A stretch of 64,000 bases of DNA from Rhyacophila brunnea (Eukaryota > Arthropoda > Insecta > Trichoptera > Rhyacophilidae). The stretch covers positions 248,001-312,000 of the forward strand of contig JAGYXB010001068.1 of NCBI GenBank assembly GCA_022495005.1. The letters are read 5' to 3'. The notes below the pieces were generated by a model. That model searched no databases. It saw only the letters and a list, made by a program, of their open reading frames with translations, and was not told where the DNA came from. The position numbers and the translations under genes are program-made. Of the stretch, positions 47,701 to 52,962 are shown one piece after another. Positions within the stretch are counted from its first letter, which is position 1; every line of letters begins with the position of its first letter.

Positions 47701-48820
47701 GCGAAACAATTTATTCTACTTTGTTGGTGCTAGTTTCTAGACATACACAAGGCTGCTATCGGCGGCTATCGATAGTTTATCATAGTTATGTATTGGGGTA
47801 TTATAATTGTTACAATAAGTTAGCCGTCTAAACTGTCAAAACTGTCTATCTCGCTCTTAAAATTAACACAGCCAAGAAATCTGCTGTTAAAACATAGCAC
47901 TTTTTGACAGTGTAGACGGTTAACTTATTGTAACAATTAACCGCCTCAATACATAAATATAATAAACTAGCCTCGATAGCCGCCGATAGCCGCCCATAGC
48001 AGCCTTGTGTATATAATAGATGCGCTGGTATTGCAATGGTAATAAAATGATTTTATCAAAGTATTCGTCACGTGATAATTATGTGAAAACTACTAACTAA
48101 CGTCGCTAAAAAAATAAAATAAGCTCACATCAGTTACTTTCAGAATTGAATAAACGAATTTGTCCGTCAAAACCGTACCTATTATCCACTCTACTCCATC
48201 CATTCACAGATAATCTTCATAGAACTGGCAATATTCAGTACTGCAGTTGACATTAATTTGTGATACATTGATCGTTTACAGTGATTTACATATATTTTTT
48301 TTTTGCTTCAGGTCACCGCAAGATCAGAGCATTTGTCACCCACGGCGGCCTCCTGAGCATGTTCGAGACGGTCTATCACGGTGTACCAGTTGTCACGATG
48401 CCTGTCTTTTGCGACCACGAGTCCAACGCGGCCAAAGCAGTAGTTGATGGATACGCCCTCAAATTGGAGCTCCAAGAACTGACATCTGAAATGCTATTCG
48501 ATGCCATCATTGCCGTTGTACACGAGCCAAAATACAGAGAAGACGTCAAACGGAGACAATACCTCTTGAGAGACCAGAAGGAAACCCCACTAGAAAAGGC
48601 AGTCTATTGGACTGAATACGTCATCAGGCACAAAGGAGCGAAGCATTTATTATCACCAGCAAGAAATTTCAATGTATTACAATATTACGAAATCGATGTC
48701 TTTGCTACGTTGTTAACAGTTTTTCTGTTATTTGTTTGTCTTATGGGTTGGTTGTTGAGAAGTGGATTGAGATATCTCAAAGATCACTACACGATATCTA
48801 GAAAAGTAAAGTTTGAATGA
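11630..48820 (+). CDS. UGT: UDP-glycosyltransferase (UGT), five coding exons over 37 kb
   Basis: Joined exons 11630-11769, 34941-35124, 42188-42691, 43592-43823 and 48312-48820 give 1569 nt and 522 residues, the usual UGT length. Every junction is GT-AG and in phase. Family knowledge: such enzymes move a sugar from a UDP-sugar to small lipophilic acceptors, in the ER facing the lumen. Seen: a hydrophobic signal peptide (residues 1-20), probable catalytic His33 (SHKIPFWEL), Asp136 in IIDGAFPEC, the donor-binding signature from Trp346 through FVTHGG (361-366) to CDHESNAAK (387-395), one membrane segment at about 482-502 and a cytosolic tail ending KVKFE, a KxKxx ER-retrieval motif. Sequons at N50 and N80. 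Odd: His389 replaces the usual Gln of the Asp-Gln pair. The DGAFPEC and NTVGFYTGSLSLSG blocks suggest the single-copy UGT50-like family, from memory only. No neighbouring UGT copy is visible. Confidence 0.93.
12340..12720 (+). repeat. 360-bp A+T-rich repeat (inverted copy at 6660)
   Basis: Carries GTTAAGGGGGAAAGGCACGC, AACCTAGCGGAAAAATTCG, AAGCTTGCAA and GCAGGGTCACATCTTATTA, the reverse-complement order of the copy at 6660-7020. The outer ends are poorly defined. Confidence 0.6.
12721..13493. other. Intronic spacer
   Basis: Contains a CACTGG/GCCTACCTC fragment of the recurring GTGGCGAAGG element end at about 12885. No gene. Confidence 0.3.
13494..13600 (+). repeat. Partial copy of the AGTGCACATT family
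   Basis: Shares AATAGTGCACATT, CATACTTATTTGTTTTC, GAACTAAGAATACA, CAGATGGTG and TTCAATTAAACCCTGC with 26929-27030. Another shortened copy lies at about 15285-15400, where a 3' neighbouring poly-T tract is present. Confidence 0.65.
13601..15421. other. Intronic spacer with small repeats
   Basis: A 13-bp poly-C tract lies at about 15140. A partial AGTGCACATT-family copy lies at 15285-15400. The open frames at 13836-14057, 14474-14677 and 14778-14969 have no family features. Confidence 0.35.
15422..15875 (+). mobile_element. TTACAAG family copy
   Basis: Full-length copy from TTACAAGATAAAAA to AATAAAAACGTGGTAA with all internal landmarks. The GGACAAA block near the 3' end is partly duplicated (three GACAAACAAG/GGACACACAAG units at 15792-15850). 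Confidence 0.8.
16061..16379. mobile_element. PIF/Harbinger-type foldback MITE
   Basis: Ends GGCCCGTTTCAGACGGGACA and, inverted, GGCCCGTTTCACACGAGACA. The arms go on pairing through GAGGCCTTTGTATTATG and GAACGCTCCAGAG. A TTA occurs on both sides (16058-16060 and 16380-16382), the 3-bp target typical of PIF/Harbinger. The frame across it (15989-16243) only reads through the repeat. Confidence 0.85.
16722..19026 (+). repeat. Minisatellite inside a dispersed element, 16 units of about 110-145 bp
   Basis: The unit contains GAAACCTTCGCGGGTGT, TTTCATTGCAATCGGATGAA and GGTATAGGAACGCATACGAA, followed by a variable GAA/GAAGAT run. I count 16 GGATGAATGG-type anchors from about 17061 to 18970 (some variants: GGATGAACGG, GGAAGAATGG). 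The left edge is CTAGCTGAAGTACCCGG. Two right edges ending TTTTTATATATTAG occur near 18899 and 19026, after a GACAGACA run. The serine-rich minus-strand frames here are translations of the GAA runs, not genes. Confidence 0.9.
19029..19453 (+). mobile_element. TTACAAG family copy
   Basis: Abuts the end of the minisatellite element. Carries CTTGACTTGACTAGCTTAAA, the GTAACGCACGTATAT block and the CGTTGTAA end. The block TTAGCAACCAATAAT after GCTAGGACC is deleted. Confidence 0.8.
19697..19745 (+). repeat. Left end of a CAGTGCTC hAT-like MITE
   Basis: CAGTGCTCTAAATTGAAAAG followed by GAACCGGAGCGCTTGA closely matches the terminus of the element at 20178-20414. A possible right-end counterpart lies at about 21405-21447 (CGCTCCGGTGCG, then AATGCTG). 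If the two belong together the element would be about 1.75 kb; the flanks AAAACATC and CAAACTTC differ at two of eight positions. Confidence 0.4.
20178..20414. mobile_element. hAT MITE with perfect 8-bp target duplication
   Basis: Ends CAGGGCTCGAAATGGAA and, inverted, CAGCGCTTGAAATGGAA. It is flanked on both sides by CAATTAAC (20170-20177 and 20415-20422). Inside are CACCGGAGCGCC and GAGCGCTCCGG subterminal motifs. 237 bp, no coding capacity. The two 90-130-residue minus-strand frames across it are shadows. Confidence 0.9.
20423..22235. other. Intronic spacer
   Basis: A G+C-richer patch at about 20500-20740 (GGTACGGATCCGAGG, a GATGATGAAGAAG run) could be a repeat remnant but shows no ends. 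The remainder is A+T-rich with no gene. Confidence 0.3.
22236..22535 (+). mobile_element. hAT-like element end (TAGGGATTGCAATACCGG)
   Basis: The terminus and the following run of CCGGTATT/AATACCG repeats match the left end of the 58214-58861 element. Downstream (about 22478-22528) is a segment also found, inverted, in the hAT element at 62745-63605. The right end is not identified. Confidence 0.55.
23119..23337. mobile_element. Foldback element carrying telomere-like CCTAA repeats
   Basis: Terminal GGTACTGTTCG and its perfect inverse CGAACAGTACC are flanked by an identical CCATTTTC on both sides (23111-23118 and 23338-23345). The two 75-bp arms pair well. The loop between them (about 23191-23265) is a degenerate array of CCTAA units, the insect telomere pentamer. 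219 bp, no coding capacity. The 8-bp duplication suggests a hAT- or P-like integrase. Confidence 0.9.
23369..24190 (+). mobile_element. Jockey/CR1-like LINE 3' end (copy B)
   Basis: Begins within the reverse transcriptase (KALKMLGFVMRTSRVF, then LLFNSLVQSRLESG), passes a broken stretch, and ends with the C-terminal block and a 3' UTR terminating ATGTCCACAATATGTAAAAT plus AAATAAATTGAATT. The 3' UTR holds a segment (about 24065-24150) absent from copy C, so it may be a recombinant or carry an insertion. Confidence 0.8.
23650..23904 (+). pseudogene. Reverse transcriptase C-terminal block, copy B
   Basis: Reads DNYLRNSEHQFFILPRCRTN, then PLVMPIERAITMFNQIASG, VDIFHLRESEFRWTLFYKFL and a stop at 23902-23904. 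LPRCRTN followed by the MFN...DIF pattern is the usual end of Jockey/CR1-group reverse transcriptases. The upstream part of the polymerase is frameshifted (stop after SGHRIS), so the copy is dead. The minus-strand frame starting MEYINTRSN is an antisense shadow that is conserved only because the coding strand is. Confidence 0.8.
24442..24570 (+). mobile_element. SINE family 1, 3' half
   Basis: Starts AATAGGTTGAGCAAGTGGC and runs to GGATCGGACATGGTCGAAA with an A-rich tail. The tRNA-like head is missing (5' truncation). Confidence 0.8.
24981..25225 (-). mobile_element. SINE family 1, full copy
   Basis: On the minus strand: TCCCACGATGGCCGCGCGGC (A-box-like TGGCCGCGCGG), a B box degraded to GGTTAAAATCC, then the body and GGACATGGTCGAGAG end. 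About 245 bp. The head is tRNA-like but cannot fold as an intact tRNA. Confidence 0.85.
25493..25935 (+). mobile_element. TTACAAG family copy
   Basis: Lies from TACAAGATAAAAAG to AAAAACGTTGTAA with the CTTGACTAGCTTAAACGATC block and the CCCCTAGCAACC block intact. Confidence 0.8.
26365..26893 (+). mobile_element. Jockey/CR1-like LINE 3' end (copy C)
   Basis: C-terminal reverse transcriptase coding (DNYLRNRDHQLFILPRCRIN ... DIFHLRENEYRWTLFYKFLK, stop 26679-26681) plus a 212-bp 3' UTR ending AAAAAAATAAATAAATTGA. An in-frame TAG upstream of the block (about 26454) shows it is dead. It is closely related to copies A and B. Confidence 0.8.
26920..27418. mobile_element. 500-bp foldback element, AGTGCACATT family
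   Basis: The left arm (ATAGTGCACATTAAACTTTG ... CAGATGGTATTGGTTAG ... AATTAAACCCTGC) is repeated inverted on the right (CTAACACCATCTG ... AAAGTTTAATGTGCACTAT). Partial relatives lie at 13494, 15285 and 36625. It abuts a SINE at 27419. Superfamily unknown. Confidence 0.7.
27419..27658 (+). mobile_element. SINE family 1, full copy with intact B box
   Basis: The head GGCCGCATAAGCGTTGG is followed by a perfect B box GGTTCGAATCC (27459-27469), TGGGTCTGGCAAGTACAC, the body and an 18-bp poly-A tail. This is the structure expected of a polymerase-III-transcribed retroposon. The open frame at 27434-27616 is a shadow. Confidence 0.9.
27659..28346. other. Intronic spacer
   Basis: Starts with a CACCCTTCGCCACTGG fragment (27693). 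No gene; the 98-residue frame at 27613-27909 begins inside the SINE. Confidence 0.35.
28355..29220 (-). mobile_element. hAT element with perfect 8-bp target duplication
   Basis: Ends TAGGGAGCGGATTTATATGC and, inverted, TAGGGCCCGGATTTATATGC, flanked on both sides by CTTATAAC (28347-28354 and 29221-29228). Subterminal regions are rich in ATATGCA repeats. Inside, on the minus strand, lies a hAT transposase tail. 866 bp, a deletion derivative. Confidence 0.9.
28784..28987 (-). pseudogene. hAT transposase C-terminal dimerisation tail
   Basis: The minus-strand frame reads CIFNAIPKHFIDL, then FKFCAITSVDVERSFSAYK and NIEKNY before a stop at 28784-28786. TSVDVERSFSxYK is the conserved heart of the hAT dimerisation domain. 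Only about 65 residues survive; the RNase-H-like catalytic domain is gone, so the element would need an outside transposase. Confidence 0.85.
29229..29800. other. Intronic spacer
   Basis: No gene or repeat ends recognised. Confidence 0.3.
29801..30444 (+). mobile_element. DNA transposon derivative with iterated subterminal motifs
   Basis: The left end CGTCGCCCCAAAAGCAAAAG is matched inverted by CTTTTCGGACGAC at the right. A motif of the form RRGGYNACWWGTG recurs at 29820, 29952, 30001, 30069, 30223, 30307 and, inverted, about 30413. A 64-codon frame with a CxxC pair sits between. Target duplication unclear. Confidence 0.6.
30022..30216 (+). pseudogene. Fragment of a transposon protein with CxxC...H
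   Basis: The 64-residue frame contains GTCEICEKFKNM, then LEDHNKRKVDARKSKDEDK. A Cys-x2-Cys followed about 20 residues later by a His and a basic R-K-x-x-DK run resembles the zinc-binding linker of certain insect DNA-transposon proteins. That is a resemblance from memory, not a firm assignment. It is too short for a transposase, and its start falls in the middle of the element. Probably the remainder of the autonomous parent's gene. Confidence 0.4.
30445..33533. other. Intronic DNA, no supported gene
   Basis: A G+C-richer patch at about 30960-31180 ending TGATGAATGATGATGATAA could be an untranslated 3' end of an RTE-like LINE. Another at 31960-32170 (GCGCGCGCACACCGTTACG) is an unassigned repeat-like patch. 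The frame at 32382-32612 (minus) has no family features. A fragment GATGCAATCGATTCG at 33297 recurs at about 45423. Confidence 0.35.
33534..34227. mobile_element. DNA transposon derivative, GCAAAAGTCACC-repeat type
   Basis: Perfect inverted ends CACCGTTCAGGCAAAAGTCA plus CCAACCCT (28 bp); the outer CG also pairs apart from one base. AGCAAAAGTCACCA-type motifs recur internally at about 33716, 33788 and 33861. Possible AAAT target on both sides. No coding capacity. The parent superfamily is not identified. Confidence 0.8.
34250..34450 (-). mobile_element. SINE family 2 copy (minus)
   Basis: Shares the tail ATTCAACAAATAATTCACAA and the body CTAGAAAAAAATC...GAAAAAAATACGACG with copies at 45593 and 50480. 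It lies head-to-head with the copy at 34475. Confidence 0.6.
34475..34590 (+). mobile_element. SINE family 2 copy, tRNA-like head (plus)
   Basis: Head GTAGCTTAATTGGTTAAAGC (A-box-like), then a degraded B box (GTTTAACTCC), then GTCGGGCGTCGTATTTTT. The same head occurs inverted at 45903-45975. It could be mistaken for a tRNA, but the second half does not close a cloverleaf. Confidence 0.6.
34698..34816. mobile_element. Small PIF/Harbinger-like MITE upstream of exon 2
   Basis: Inverted ends GAGCTTGGTCAGATG and CATCTGGACAAGGCC with TAA on each side (34695-34697 and 34817-34819). 119 bp. Its end is 124 bp before UGT exon 2. Confidence 0.65.
34941..35124 (+). CDS. UGT: UGT coding exon 2 (N-terminal acceptor domain)
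   Basis: 184 nt: one base completes Arg47, then 61 codons (48-108). The acceptor is TTTCTTTTCAG and the donor GAG|GTACAT, phase 0. The reading NHNVTFLSPFPAD, then LEEITPAGLVFYVRNYTNWD and PYDVMRYAYE is the standard continuation of the UGT N domain, which forms the aglycone pocket. Sequons N50-V-T and N80-Y-T would face the ER lumen. An overlapping 122-residue minus-strand frame is a shadow. Confidence 0.95.
36592..36725 (+). repeat. GTAGCGAAGG / AGTGCAAATT composite fragment
   Basis: AGCAGTAGCGAAGGGTAGATG-type sequence runs directly into GCTGTTAAGATCTGCCATAAA and AGTGCAAATTAAACTTTG, then a poly-T tract and ACAGATGGTGTTAG. It joins two motifs that are found apart elsewhere (26340 and 26929), which suggests they belong to one element. 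Confidence 0.55.
37720..37778. repeat. Perfect 21-bp-stem hairpin
   Basis: ATCACTTCCCTCCATTTTGG and its exact reverse complement (plus one more T-A pair) flank a 17-nt loop. ACCTACT occurs on both sides (37714-37720 and 37781-37787). No other copy was noticed in the window. Confidence 0.85.
37945..38387 (-). mobile_element. TTACAAG family copy
   Basis: Reverse-orientation full copy from TTACCACGTTTTTTTAGC to TTTTTATCTTGTAA. Its 68-codon frame (38102-38308) resembles the frame on the same strand of the element at 5714-5896 (KLFRKK...LLVAK...LLIYTCVTMEINMKCQNDI). I treat this as a by-product of sequence similarity. Confidence 0.8.
39118..39364. mobile_element. MITE with ~34-bp terminal inverted repeats
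   Basis: CGCACCGTGAGTGTAAAACC, then AGGCATCTGCAAA, repeated inverted at the right end with a single mismatch. 247 bp. Target duplication unclear. The 90-residue minus-strand frame here only spans the MITE. Confidence 0.8.
40010..40465 (+). repeat. 450-bp element, copy 1 (pair at 56500)
   Basis: Starts near ACCAGGAGAATGGTACAACT and ends near CGGCGCCGAATCGTCCTAGA. GCGGATTGAGAATTA, TTATTTACGTGTGCATATTT and ACGTCTATTTATTTTCGAAT are shared in order with 56500-56920. Weak inverted ends (ACAATTG...GCC). Confidence 0.65.
41560..41980. repeat. Imperfect inverted repeat with CCTTTATCCAC units
   Basis: Left GTGGATGAAGGAGTTATGTT and right AACATAACACCTTTATCCAC pair; a further ACACCTTTATCCAC lies between. 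It looks like a MITE remnant just before UGT exon 3. Confidence 0.45.
42188..42691 (+). CDS. UGT: UGT coding exon 3 (catalytic Asp region)
   Basis: 504 nt, 168 codons (109-276), phase 0 at both ends; acceptor TTTGTTACAG, donor AAG|GTTTGT. Begins ACDAVLDDPETQELL and contains FDLFIIDGAFPEC, where Asp136 is the probable partner of His33. It continues with VPFMFINTVGFYTG and ends with EIACIHCKPAKPLSK, the link to the donor-binding domain. The longer open frame starting at 42107 includes 27 codons of intron and should not be used. Confidence 0.95.
42692..43591 (+). other. UGT intron 3 (900 bp)
   Basis: From GTTTGT to TTTCTTTTCAG. A+T-rich, no repeat recognised. Confidence 0.85.
43592..43823 (+). 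CDS. UGT: UGT coding exon 4 (start of donor-binding domain)
   Basis: 232 nt: codons 277-353 plus the first base of Gly354. Reads DLEDFIQQGGDSGFIFVSMG, then YQVLWKWEDEL and MLSRWLPQQDLLG. FVSMGSS is the loop that starts the nucleotide-sugar domain and WLPQQDLLG opens the UGT signature. I chose the donor G|GTTGGT at 43824 rather than GTATAA at 43828 because only the first joins in phase to give LLGHRKIRAFVTHGG. The donor is weak (GTTGGT). Confidence 0.92.
44828..45020 (+). repeat. Local tandem duplication, about 117-bp unit
   Basis: ATTTATAGCAATATCACCTT, TGGCGTTAGAACAG and CATTCGGCAGACCCGACAAA each occur twice (first unit 44828-44939, second 44946-45017). The second unit lacks the GAGTGTCAATG...CGAACC part. 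Confidence 0.8.
45593..45975 (-). mobile_element. SINE family 2 copy, split by a MITE
   Basis: The right part, read on the minus strand, is ATCGTAATTAAGTAGGATGT then GTAGCATAATTGGAATAGC, matching the head at 34475. The left part is the AAAAAATACGA...GATTTTTTCTAG body. Between them is an element with inverted ends (45645-45903). Confidence 0.65.
45645..45903. mobile_element. MITE nested in SINE family 2
   Basis: GTCTCTGTTCTGGCAGAACA and, inverted, GTCACTGTTCTGGCAGAGGA at the other end; about 259 bp. The SINE sequence on the two sides continues in register. TAT is a possible target duplication. Confidence 0.65.
47744..48011. mobile_element. Palindromic MITE, CACAAGGCTGCTAT family, copy 1
   Basis: TACACAAGGCTGCTATCGGC at the left and its inverse at the right. 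The arms pair over about 100 bp including GTTACAATAAGTTA and a chain of GGCGGCTATCG units. TA at both ends fits a Tc1/mariner-type target. Lies 300 bp before UGT exon 5. Confidence 0.85.
48312..48820 (+). CDS. UGT: UGT coding exon 5 (signature, membrane anchor, stop)
   Basis: 509 nt: two bases complete Gly354, then codons 355-522 and TGA (48818-48820). Reads HRKIRAFVTHGGLLSMFETV, then YHGVPVVTMPVFCDHESNAA: the core of the UGT signature with the HGG triplet that binds the UDP phosphates. The anchor VFATLLTVFLLFVCLMGWLL spans about residues 483-502, and a 20-residue basic tail ends KVKFE. The family Asp-Gln pair that contacts the sugar appears here as Asp388-His389. The 48247-48447 frame is a shadow. 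Confidence 0.96.
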
Positions 48821-48939
48821 TTTCTAAGCACTTGTGAATTGTGATCTATTCTTTATTGTCTAGTTATTTAAATATTATTATTGGTAACGATGTTGAGAAT
48901 TACTGAATGATGTGTGACGTACAATTCAAAATGGCGATT

Positions 48940-48945
48940 AATAAA
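48940..48945 (+). terminator. Candidate poly(A) signal of the UGT
   Basis: AATAAA lies 120 bp after the UGT stop, the first perfect hexamer downstream. The cleavage site is not visible. Confidence 0.5.
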
Positions 48946-50479
48946 AAAAGTAAAGATTGAGATTCTTGGCAGTGCCGGCAGGACACTTAAGGCAAAGCTG
49001 CTAAAAGCTCGTGGGAAAGTTCCTTTCGTTAGTTTTACAGTTTGAATAGAGGATTTTTAATAGTTTATTGTGGCCCACCATCAGAATGTTTATTCAAATA
49101 TTCTAATTTTGTCAATTTTGTTCTTGGTCGCAAGACTTACTGGCGTATGCATATAACAGCAAACTGCATTCAAGCAATTTACTGCAAATTTGCATGTATA
49201 AACCTAATTTGAATCTGTCGAATAGTGACGTCACGTCGCTGACGTAATACGCGTCATGCCGTGGCCAATGTTACCAACTTTTAAATTTAAATTTACCGAT
49301 AATTAATTTAAAATTTTGAAATTATGAATAGGTGTAAAAATGTGCAAACGGTACCATATAAATTTAATAATTATAAATGAATAATTATCATGAACTTTAA
49401 ATAATTTATTTGTTATAAAATCATGTTTATTTTATACTTCTTAATGCACAAAATGATACACAAAAGTATACCCAGTAAATATTTCCATAATATGGCAATA
49501 CAGTTTCGCGGCCTCATTCACAATATTACATACATCTCCATCGATCCACGATCTGTATACATTTTTACCAGCATTTAGCATCATTTAGCATCATCATGAA
49601 TCCGATTATAGCACAACGGCACGTTTCAAGTCTCATACTAAACGCTTGTTGTGATGAACTCATTTTAGACGTATATTAAAGTGACACTAAAAGGTCGCGC
49701 AGATCGCCGCCATTTTAAGTTTGGTGCGCATTCCTGTACGCATCTTCGTGGCGTATGCATTTTTTATAGTTTTCTTATTTGGCCGATAAACCGCTTACTG
49801 CGTTGAATGCGGTTCAAAAGTGTATGAATACGGCAGTTAGAATGAATTTGGTACTGCTAGACTGTTACCCTGCCTTTGTTCTACTTGGATTTTTTCAGTC
49901 TTACAAGATCTCAGTTTATTGTCTTTAATAAGTAGTGATGTTCATAGGTAGGTCATAAGCACCGCCCATTAGCAGAATACAAATAGTTAATATTTTATAA
50001 ATTCTTAGCTTACATTATTTTATTCTTTTTATTCAACTATTTTAAACAGATATTTAAACAATATATATCTGCTGACATTCAAACTATCAATTAATCAGCG
50101 CTGCAGGCGAAAAAAAAACTCTTTTTCACAAAACCTACTCTTTCTTTTCATTTCTTGTCGCCTTTGAACTATTAATAGAAATAACCTGCATATCCTCACA
50201 GGATATCATTAATTTAAATAAAAATAATTTGATTTTATAATGTCTGTCGCCAAAATGGTTGCCATGTCCTGTCATCGTTCGGTGTATCTCAGCAATGTTA
50301 CCTAATTATTGTTTTACTGGATTTCGGTGGTGGTAATGGGAGAGTGTTGTTATTTTTAATTTATGTGAATAATTGAAGGATTGAGAACACGTTGGGAACA
50401 AGTACGCTTTTTATTCATCTACTCGTATGGCAGCAGGTTGTCAATACTAAAATCAAACTCATGCAAGTTCATAATTAAC
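48946..50479. other. Intergenic DNA downstream of the UGT
   Basis: A slightly G+C-richer patch at about 49680-49770 (CGCGCAGATCGCCGCCATTT). No gene or repeat ends recognised. Confidence 0.35.
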
Positions 50480-50660
50480 TATTTCTTTTATTCAACGAAT
50501 AATTCACAAGATTTAATAATGTATCATTCTAATTATTGAACATACATAATTTTGAAAAACACTTTCTGAGAGAGTATAATATTATAACCAATAGAAAAAA
50601 TCTTTTTTGAAAAAAGTAAGCCACCTCGATGGGGAATCGAACCCTGTATCTCCCTAGCAA
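50480..50660 (-). mobile_element. SINE family 2-like copy (minus) with tRNA-like B box
   Basis: On the minus strand the head GGTTCGATTCCCC (inverted at 50631-50643) is followed by GGTGGCTTAC, TTTTTTC...AGATTTTTTCTATTGG and a tail ending GTGAATTATTCGTTGAATAA. The tail is the same as at 34250. Confidence 0.7.
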
Positions 50661-50854
50661 GTTCAAGTAAGTTACATCATACAAAATATTGGAGAAATCC
50701 ACGACGTCGGTTAGTAATCGAAGTAATAGGTATCTACTTTGATTTAAAAAACAAAAATCGATTGCCAAAGTAGCTTGATTTGGAAGAGCGCTGATGAATG
50801 GTATTAAAATTGAACAATAATTAAAATTTGTCACAATTAGTATATTATTGCGTA
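50661..50854. other. Spacer between inverted SINE copies
   Basis: About 190 bp, no feature seen. The 109-residue minus-strand frame here spans the SINE and is not a gene. Confidence 0.4.
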
Positions 50855-51010
50855 GCATATTGGTAAATGCGACGGATGGGGCGTGAACTCGGGAGATACA
50901 GGGTTCGATTCCCCGTCGGGGTGGCTTACTTTTTTCAAAAAAAGATTTTTTCTATTGGTTATAATTATTATACTCTCTCAGAAAGTGTTTTTCTAAATTT
51001 TGTATGTTTC
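50855..51010 (+). mobile_element. SINE family 2-like copy (plus), intact B box
   Basis: GGGAGATACAGGGTTCGATTC with the B box GGTTCGATTCC at 50902-50912, then GGGGTGGCTTACTTTTTTC and the body through CTCTCTCAGAAAGTGTTTTT. It is a near-perfect inverse of 50540-50655. Confidence 0.75.
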
Positions 51011-51530
51011 GTTAAGTTCATTATAAACACATGCTGGATCTTTTTTTTAATACAATATTGCTTTGCTATGATAAATATCATGAAGCCTATAGGTACATGG
51101 AAGTATCATACTAAAAATAGACAGATTATCTATGTATTTTAATCTCCATACTATAAATCTGAATTGTTCGGGTAAAATTAGTTAAGTGGATTTTTCTCGA
51201 AAAAATATTTGATTACATTTTTTTGTAAGTCAGAAAAAAGTAAGCTCTTAAAATTTGATTTTAAATACTGTCAAAGAAAAATATATTCCATTTCAGATGT
51301 TCATAAAAACTACCTAGCGGCTATTTTACCGATTCCAATTTACTATAAAAAATAATAAGATTTGAATAGCATTAAGTATAGGAATCAATGTATTTAATTT
51401 AATTTATTGTACGCAGGAAAAAGTATAAACTGATTAATATTGTTCAAAATATAATATTTTCGAGTTACGTAGTTTAAATCGAATATCATATAAATGTTGT
51501 ATACATATTATATATTATTGCGATATACCC
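51011..51530. other. A+T-rich spacer
   Basis: Nothing recognised. Confidence 0.35.
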
Positions 51531-51769
51531 ACAGTGGCCGCGCGGCTTAAGTGTTGGATTATCACGCCGTTGGTCTCAAGTTCGAATCCTGGGTCTGGCA
51601 AGTACACATAATGTTTTTCAATTTGTGTGTGAGTCCAGGGTATGGACCTAATACGTTGAGCAAGTGGCTGACATCCATTTTTCGTAAAAAACAAAATCTG
51701 TTAATACAAACCTCTACTCTGTGGAGGCCCATATGATCATATTAGGATCGGACATGGTCGAAAAAAAAA
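51531..51769 (+). mobile_element. SINE family 1, full copy
   Basis: Head GTGGCCGCGCGGCTTAAGTG, B box AGTTCGAATCC (51579-51589, one change from consensus), TGGGTCTGGCAAGTACAC, the body and an A9 tail. The two open frames here are shadows. Confidence 0.9.
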
Positions 51770-52962
51770 TATGTATAATAATTATTATAACAATATTATG
51801 AACTCGTGCTTTACTGGAAGTTTACCTGCGCAAACCGGTTTGTATCGGGAAGCCCGTATGTATGGACGGGAAAACTGTAGCTCGCGCAAACCGAAAAGCA
51901 CTGTAAAAGTGTTCCGTATTTTTTGCACAAACTATACCGCGCAGGCAAGTCGCTGCCGGAGACAATGTTATCAACGTATTATAGGTTTTTTTTTTATAGA
52001 TTACTCAATAATACGATTTTTGATTGCGGTGTCAGTTACTCCCTTCGTGTTCTCTTCTGTTCAATTGATTCTGTAGTATATTTAAAAAAATATTGGTGAA
52101 ATGTATCGGAATGTAGCCTGTAATAATAATATTTTAATAATCTATTATATTACCTAAACATAGAGTATTAAAAAAAAAACGTAATATGTCCTCCCACGAA
52201 AAGGATTTTTTTTAAATCGGGCATAATAAAATAATAGAACCAGTTTTAAATACACCTTTATCTTAGTTGAAGTTTCGAAATCTTTTTGAAACAATTTGTA
52301 CCCAAACTTTTTAAATAACCACTAAACTTTCAAACAAAAAAAATGTCCAAGTAGTAATTATCATTGAAAAATAATCAGTCAGCATTTAAAAAATATCCAC
52401 TTGTATTTTGGGACCTTTTTAAGAATTCGGCATTTTGAATAAATCGCCAAAAATATTTCGTGTATAATATATTATAAGTATTATTAACATATATGTTTTG
52501 TATATTTTTTTTATTCACCTGTTGACATACATATACACTTATAAAACATTATTATAATCAGTGCGTTCTTAGTAATGCTGCACGACGCTAGCAATTTTTT
52601 AATATCTGTTGACAAATTTAATATGAAAAATAATTTCTTGCACACTTGTCTTGTTATTGGGGTATAATAATATGATAATTGATTTGAAATCTAGATCTCT
52701 CCAGACGAGACAAATTTATAATACCAATAGAATGATATAAAACTTAGGACCGTGTGGGCTTCATGCGACGCGGCTTTTCCAATGATCTTTAGCGAAGGCC
52801 AGATTGTTTGCATACCCTAAGGTTCTGCTAGCATCCCTTGAGTTTTACCGTTTACCTATACATATGTGGTTGGTGCTAAAACTATTAACCCTTAAGTGTG
52901 TGACGGCAACCCTTAAATATGTATACATATTTCTGTAATTCTTCTTCTTATTGTGCCATCCC
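51770..52962. other. Intergenic DNA
   Basis: A G+C-richer patch at 51800-51965 with CCTGCGCAAACCGG and CCGCGCAGGCAAG facing each other might be a foldback remnant. The rest is A+T-rich. No gene. Confidence 0.3.

Larger units (their letters stand above)
43824..48311 (+). other. UGT intron 4 (about 4.5 kb)
   Basis: From GTTGGT to a long T tract and GCTTCAG. Contains a local duplication, a SINE with nested MITE and a palindromic MITE (listed). 45976-47743 is A+T-rich with no recognised feature. Confidence 0.85.

Noticed and set aside
50880..50935. Possible tRNA gene around GGTTCGATTCCCC
   Set aside because: No cloverleaf; it is the head of a SINE present in two inverted copies.
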